Source: Dyadobacter sp. UC 10 (lineage in GTDB: Bacteria > Bacteroidota > Bacteroidia > Cytophagales > Spirosomataceae). From it: a DNA stretch of 64,000 nt. Every line of letters starts with the position of its first letter. Position 1 is the first letter of the stretch. Below the pieces are notes generated by a model. That model ran no database searches and was not told the DNA's origin. It saw nothing but the letters and a program-made list of their open reading frames with translations. The stretch covers positions 2,140,001 to 2,204,000 of the forward strand of contig NZ_VSRN01000001.1 in the NCBI RefSeq assembly GCF_008369915.1, read 5' to 3'. The translations under genes and the position numbers were made by a program. This document shows, piece after piece, positions 60,927 through 64,000 of the stretch.

Positions 60927-60953
60927 AAAAGTCCCTTTTGGGACTTTTTTTGT
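60927..60953 (+). terminator. Terminator after DUF4295
   Basis: AAAAGTCCC (60927-60935), loop TTTT, GGGACTTTT (60940-60948), followed by TTTG. Good rho-independent shape on the plus strand. Confidence 0.9.
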
Positions 60954-60955
60954 TT

Positions 60956-60963
60956 TATTTTTG
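60956..60963 (+). promoter_or_regulatory. Candidate -7 element before ftsY
   Basis: TATTTTTG fits TAnnTTTG and lies 22 bases before the ftsY ATG at 60985. The nearest TTG (60938-60940) is 15 bases upstream, shorter than usual, and lies inside the preceding terminator. Confidence 0.45.
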
Positions 60964-60984
60964 ATCCATTAACATACTTGGACT

Positions 60985-61947
60985 ATGAGTTTATTCGGCT
61001 TTTTTTCAAAGGAGAAAAAAGAAACACTAGATAAAGGCCTTGAAAAGACCAAAGACAGTTTTTTCGGCAAACTTTCACGCGCTATTGTTGGTAAGACCAC
61101 CATTGATGAAGACGTTCTTGATGAACTGGAGGATATTCTGGTAAGCTCTGATGTGGGTGTTGAAACCACAGTGAAGATTATCAAGCGGATTGAGGAACGC
61201 GTCGCGAGAGACAAATATGCTACTACGGCCGAACTGGACAAAATTCTGAGAGACGAAATTGCAGCGCTGCTGATTGAGAATAAATCGGTTGATATCAAAG
61301 ATAGTTTCGAAACCGAACATTTGCCTAAGCCCTATGTGATTATGGTTGTAGGTGTGAATGGGGTTGGAAAGACAACTACGATCGGCAAGCTGGCGCATCA
61401 GTTTCACCAGAAGGGACATAAGGTGGTGCTTGGCGCGGCAGATACTTTTCGCGCCGCAGCGGTTGATCAGCTAAAGCTATGGGGAAAAAGAGTCGACGTA
61501 CCCGTTATTGACCACGGCATGAACACCGATCCTTCCGCCGTGGCATTTGACGCACTGAAAAAAGGGACTGAGATCGGGGCTGACGTGATTATCATTGATA
61601 CCGCAGGTCGCTTGCACACGAAGGTCAACCTGATGAACGAACTTTCGAAAATCAAGCGGGTAATGCAAAAAATTATCCCTGACGCACCGCACGAAGTACT
61701 GCTGGTGCTCGATGGAAGTACAGGTCAGAATGCTGTAATCCAGGCGCGTGAGTTTACAAAAGTAACAGAAATTACTGCGCTTGCGATCACCAAACTCGAC
61801 GGGACAGCCAAAGGCGGCGTAGTAATCGGTATTTCAGACGAATTCAAAATTCCTGTAAAATACATTGGAGTCGGAGAGAAAATGGATGATTTGCAGGTAT
61901 TTGACCGGGGCGAGTTTGTGGATTCTTTGTTTAAGAAAATAGGTTAG
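60985..61947 (+). CDS. ftsY: Signal recognition particle receptor FtsY
   Basis: A 320-residue SRP-receptor GTPase that docks ribosomes with membrane-protein chains at the inner membrane. N domain at about 15-105, then the G domain with VVGVNGVGKTTTIGKLAHQF (P-loop), GAADTFRAAAVDQL, DTAGRLHTKVNLMNEL, TKLDGTAKGG and the C-terminal GVGEKMDDLQVFD. The acidic A domain of E. coli FtsY is almost absent, as is common in this phylum. Confidence 0.97.
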   Translation: MSLFGFFSKEKKETLDKGLEKTKDSFFGKLSRAIVGKTTIDEDVLDELEDILVSSDVGVETTVKIIKRIEERVARDKYATTAELDKILRDEIAALLIENKSVDIKDSFETEHLPKPYVIMVVGVNGVGKTTTIGKLAHQFHQKGHKVVLGAADTFRAAAVDQLKLWGKRVDVPVIDHGMNTDPSAVAFDALKKGTEIGADVIIIDTAGRLHTKVNLMNELSKIKRVMQKIIPDAPHEVLLVLDGSTGQNAVIQAREFTKVTEITALAITKLDGTAKGGVVIGISDEFKIPVKYIGVGEKMDDLQVFDRGEFVDSLFKKIG

Positions 61948-61961
61948 TATTCGATTTTCAC

Positions 61962-61969
61962 TAAATTTG
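61962..61969 (+). promoter_or_regulatory. Candidate -7 element before the toxin-antitoxin pair
   Basis: TAAATTTG fits TAnnTTTG but is only 3 bases before the ATG at 61973, so if used the transcript would be almost leaderless. It may be chance. Confidence 0.3.
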
Positions 61970-61972
61970 GTT

Positions 61973-62152
61973 ATGGGTAAAATCCAGCCATCGAAAAAAA
62001 ACCTAGCTACTCCGGGCGTTCCTTTGAGTGAAGAAGAATTCTTGCGCAATGTAAAAGAGGCTGAAAAAGGGCCTTTTTACACTGCAAATGAAACAGCTCA
62101 ATTTATCGCACATTGGAAGTCGAAATACGAGAAGTCGCATTCAGCAAAGTAG
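61973..62152 (+). CDS. Probable antitoxin of a ParE-type module
   Basis: A 59-residue basic protein (MGKIQPSKKNLATPGVP, then LSEEEFLRNVKEAEKGPF, and FIAHWKSKYEKSH). It is followed by an overlapping ParE-like toxin gene (40 bases shared), the usual antitoxin-toxin arrangement. The short helix-loop shape suits an antitoxin with a C-terminal toxin-binding tail, but no DNA-binding motif is clear. Confidence 0.7.
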   Translation: MGKIQPSKKNLATPGVPLSEEEFLRNVKEAEKGPFYTANETAQFIAHWKSKYEKSHSAK

Positions 62153-62448
62153 CACTTGAAAATTTGGAAGAACTGTATGCGTATGGAGTGGAAACGTACT
62201 CCTACGAGTTAGCTACTGGCTTTCTGAATGAATTATTCGCTGAAATAATGAGGCTCTCGTCGAGCTGTCTGCATCATCCGGAATGCCGATATTTAAAAAC
62301 GGTTTCTAAAAAATACCGCAACCTTCGCTTCAAAAATTATCTGGTTATTTATAGGATCGCCAGCACGCGGATAGAAATCTTAACGGTTATGCATTCCAGT
62401 CGCAGCGTAGCCAAAATGAAACTAGCGCGGCAACTCAAACTACCTTAA
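62113..62448 (+). CDS. RelE/ParE-family toxin
   Basis: A 111-residue protein starting at TTG. It matches the ParE/RelE fold: VAFSKVALENLEELYAYG, a helical hairpin, HHPECRYLKTVSKKYRNLRFKNYLVIYRIAS and IEILTVMHSSR, the last being the family C-terminal strand. ParE toxins act on gyrase and RelE toxins on mRNA; which applies is unknown. Placed between ftsY and rimO, a spot without other mobile elements. Pairs with the preceding antitoxin. Confidence 0.82.
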   Translation: MEVEIREVAFSKVALENLEELYAYGVETYSYELATGFLNELFAEIMRLSSSCLHHPECRYLKTVSKKYRNLRFKNYLVIYRIASTRIEILTVMHSSRSVAKMKLARQLKLP

Positions 62449-62586
62449 TCGCCGCGAGTCGCTATTCTGGCTAATTTTTCCGAACTTTGCACTCCGTTTC
62501 GCCGTTCAGTATCAATCATTTGCTTTACGGCGCCTTATTATCTTAACTCTCAATAGCTAAAAGCCAACCGCCAATAGCTAATCCCA

Positions 62587-63897
62587 ATGAAAACCAAAGG
62601 AATAGTAAAAAACAAAGTCAACATCGTTACGCTGGGTTGCTCCAAAAACCTGGTGGATTCGGAAGTATTATATACGCAGCTCAAAGGAAATGGTTTTGCC
62701 GTGGCCCACGAGTCGAAAAAAGACGATTCGCAGATCGTGGTGATCAATACCTGCGGATTTATTGACAATGCAAAAGAAGAATCCATCAATACCATTCTGC
62801 GCTACGCCGATGCAAAAGCGGCCGGAATGGTGGATAAAGTGTATGTTACCGGCTGTTTGTCACACCGTTACAAAGACGAGCTTTCAGTAGAAATCCCGAC
62901 TGTGGATGCATGGTTTGGTACGAATGAACTACCGCGTTTGCTCAAAACACTGAAAGCGGATTACAAGCATGAATTAGTAGGCGAGCGTCTATTGACAACC
63001 CCCACACATTACGCCTACCTCAAAATTGCCGAAGGCTGCGACCGGCCGTGCAGCTTCTGCGCAATCCCTATTATGCGCGGCGGCCACGTTTCCCGGCCGA
63101 TCGACGAGCTGGTGAAGGAAGCGAGATCACTGGCAAAAAGAGGGACGAAAGAGCTGATCCTCATCGCGCAGGACCTGACTTATTACGGTTTGGATATTTA
63201 TAAAAAAAGAAACTTGTCTGACCTGATCGCGCAGCTTTCGGACGTGGAAGGAATCGAGTGGATCAGGCTGCAATATGCGTATCCGGCCGGTTTCCCAATG
63301 GATATTCTGGATATTATGAATGAGCGGAGCAATGTTTGTAAATACCTTGATATGCCGCTGCAAACCGGCTCTACCGAGATTTTGAAATCAATGCGCAGAG
63401 GTATCACACGTGAAAAAACCGAGTCGCTTATTTATAGTATTCGTGATAAAGTACCGGGTATTGCATTGCGTACCACGTTGATCGTCGGGCATCCCGGGGA
63501 AACAGAGAGTTTGTTCGACGAAACCTATGATTTTGTAGAAAAGATGCGTTTCGACCGTTTGGGTGCATTCCAGTATTCGCACGAAGACAATACGCATTCC
63601 TACACAATGGAAGACAATGTGCCGGCCGAAATCAAACAGGAACGCGCTGATGCGATCATGGAATTGCAGCAGGGAATTTCCTACGAATTGAACCAGCAAA
63701 AGATCGGTAATACCTATAAAGTTTTATTTGATCGAAAAGAAGGCGGGCATTTTATTGGAAGAACTGAATTTGATTCGCCGGAAGTAGATAATGAAGTGCT
63801 TGTACCAGCAAGTCAATATGTTAGGTTAGGCGATTTTGCGCAGGTAAAAATTAATAATGCCGAAGAATTCGACCTTTATGGTGAAGTTGTTTCCTGA
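62587..63897 (+). CDS. rimO: Ribosomal protein S12 methylthiotransferase RimO
   Basis: A 436-residue radical-SAM enzyme that adds a methylthio group to an Asp in ribosomal protein S12. The N-terminal UPF0004 part carries three cluster Cys (VTLGCSKNLVDSE, NTCGFID, VTGCLSHRY), the radical SAM motif is GCDRPCSFCAIP, and a C-terminal TRAM domain runs from about 375 (GNTYKVLFDRKEGGHFIGRTEFDSPEVDNEVLV). SEVLYTQLKGNGF matches RimO better than MiaB. The ATG at 62587 gives the standard start. Confidence 0.96.
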   Translation: MKTKGIVKNKVNIVTLGCSKNLVDSEVLYTQLKGNGFAVAHESKKDDSQIVVINTCGFIDNAKEESINTILRYADAKAAGMVDKVYVTGCLSHRYKDELSVEIPTVDAWFGTNELPRLLKTLKADYKHELVGERLLTTPTHYAYLKIAEGCDRPCSFCAIPIMRGGHVSRPIDELVKEARSLAKRGTKELILIAQDLTYYGLDIYKKRNLSDLIAQLSDVEGIEWIRLQYAYPAGFPMDILDIMNERSNVCKYLDMPLQTGSTEILKSMRRGITREKTESLIYSIRDKVPGIALRTTLIVGHPGETESLFDETYDFVEKMRFDRLGAFQYSHEDNTHSYTMEDNVPAEIKQERADAIMELQQGISYELNQQKIGNTYKVLFDRKEGGHFIGRTEFDSPEVDNEVLVPASQYVRLGDFAQVKINNAEEFDLYGEVVS

Positions 63898-63923
63898 TAT
63901 TTTCGCCGCTTGGTTTGTCTTGC

Positions 63924-63931
63924 TAAATTTG
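63924..63931 (+). promoter_or_regulatory. Candidate -7 element before the DUF4293 gene
   Basis: TAAATTTG fits TAnnTTTG, 36 bases before the ATG at 63967. No correctly spaced TTG, so weak. Confidence 0.35.
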
Positions 63932-63966
63932 CCTTTCAGAATTTTGAAAAATAATATTTAAAAGAA

Positions 63967-64000
63967 ATGTTACAAAGAATACAAACTGTTTTTCTAGCCA
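63967..64000 (+). CDS. DUF4293 membrane protein, first 11 residues
   Basis: Only the start MLQRIQTVFLA is inside the window. This beginning is characteristic of DUF4293, a small Bacteroidota four-helix membrane protein of unknown role. The rest lies beyond the right edge. Confidence 0.7.
   Translation, partial: MLQRIQTVFLA

Noticed and set aside
62449..62586. Direct repeat CAATAGCTAA at about 62552 and 62573 before rimO
   Set aside because: Only two copies about 21 bases apart with no known operator shape; it is too little to call a regulatory site.

Overview
The window reads as a chromosomal segment of a Bacteroidota bacterium of the order Cytophagales; the protein families and gene order resemble Dyadobacter and its relatives, but genus level is my inference. 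The evidence is Bacteroidota-specific families (GldB, DUF3078, DUF4293, DUF4295, DUF6089, a TlpA protein with a DUF4369-like N-terminus), weak Shine-Dalgarno sites, and promoters of the TTG-N20-TAnnTTTG type, two of which (before rplM and rpmG) are near perfect. I see no transposase, integrase, CRISPR array, rRNA or tRNA gene, so this is mostly ordinary vertically inherited chromosome.

Layout. 1-5.3 kb: part of the division and cell-wall cluster on the minus strand (murD-ftsW-murG-murC-ftsQ). 5.4-7.4 kb: an ECF sigma factor, a DUF3078 protein and mscL. 7.5-10.5 kb: the ribosomal operon rplM-rpsI-rpsB-tsf with its promoter, a hairpin terminator between rpsB and tsf, a strong final terminator and an unexplained cluster of GGTCAT/ATGACC repeats. 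10.6-18.5 kb: a DUF1080 protein, a DUF2520 protein, a KdsC-type phosphatase, an acyltransferase, a deacetylase, sbcD, a DksA-like protein and pdhB. 18.7-25.5 kb: a three-gene operon (transglutaminase-DUF2126, permuted ATP-grasp-alpha-E, transglutaminase) that looks like a peptide-ligating system of unknown product; this is the best candidate for poorly described biology. 25.9-33.1 kb: proC, a DUF1338 oxygenase, a DUF4160/DUF2442 pair, an alpha/beta-hydrolase-SGNH fusion, a coiled-coil protein, a dehydrogenase and an acyl-CoA carboxylase beta subunit.

33.2-38.1 kb: envelope genes (MCE/MlaD, amidase, LptD-like). 38.2-45.5 kb: a DUF1573 protein, a fused alpha-beta 2-oxoacid dehydrogenase E1, a PglC/PglD/PglE-like sugar cassette, a double FKBP lipoprotein and nth with a small protein. 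45.4-51.2 kb: a second ECF sigma factor, a YjjG-like phosphatase, a PhyH oxygenase, a cytosolic trypsin-like protease, a DUF2911 protein and two tandem DUF6089 barrels. 51.4-53.8 kb: an ABC transporter with a histidine-rich loop and a cysteine-containing secreted partner, possibly metal related. 53.8-60.2 kb: an isolated nuoH, gldB, a nucleoside-sugar-epimerase-like protein, a TlpA protein, gatB and a lipoprotein cytochrome c. 60.5-64 kb: rpmG-DUF4295, ftsY, a ParE-type toxin-antitoxin pair, rimO and the start of a DUF4293 gene.

Many genes serve the envelope (cell wall, LPS export, MCE lipid transport, lipoproteins, barrels) or translation (ribosomal proteins, EF-Ts, GatB, RimO). The fused E1, the MCC-type carboxylase and the hydroxyisobutyrate-dehydrogenase-like enzyme could together serve branched-chain amino acid breakdown, although they are not in one operon.
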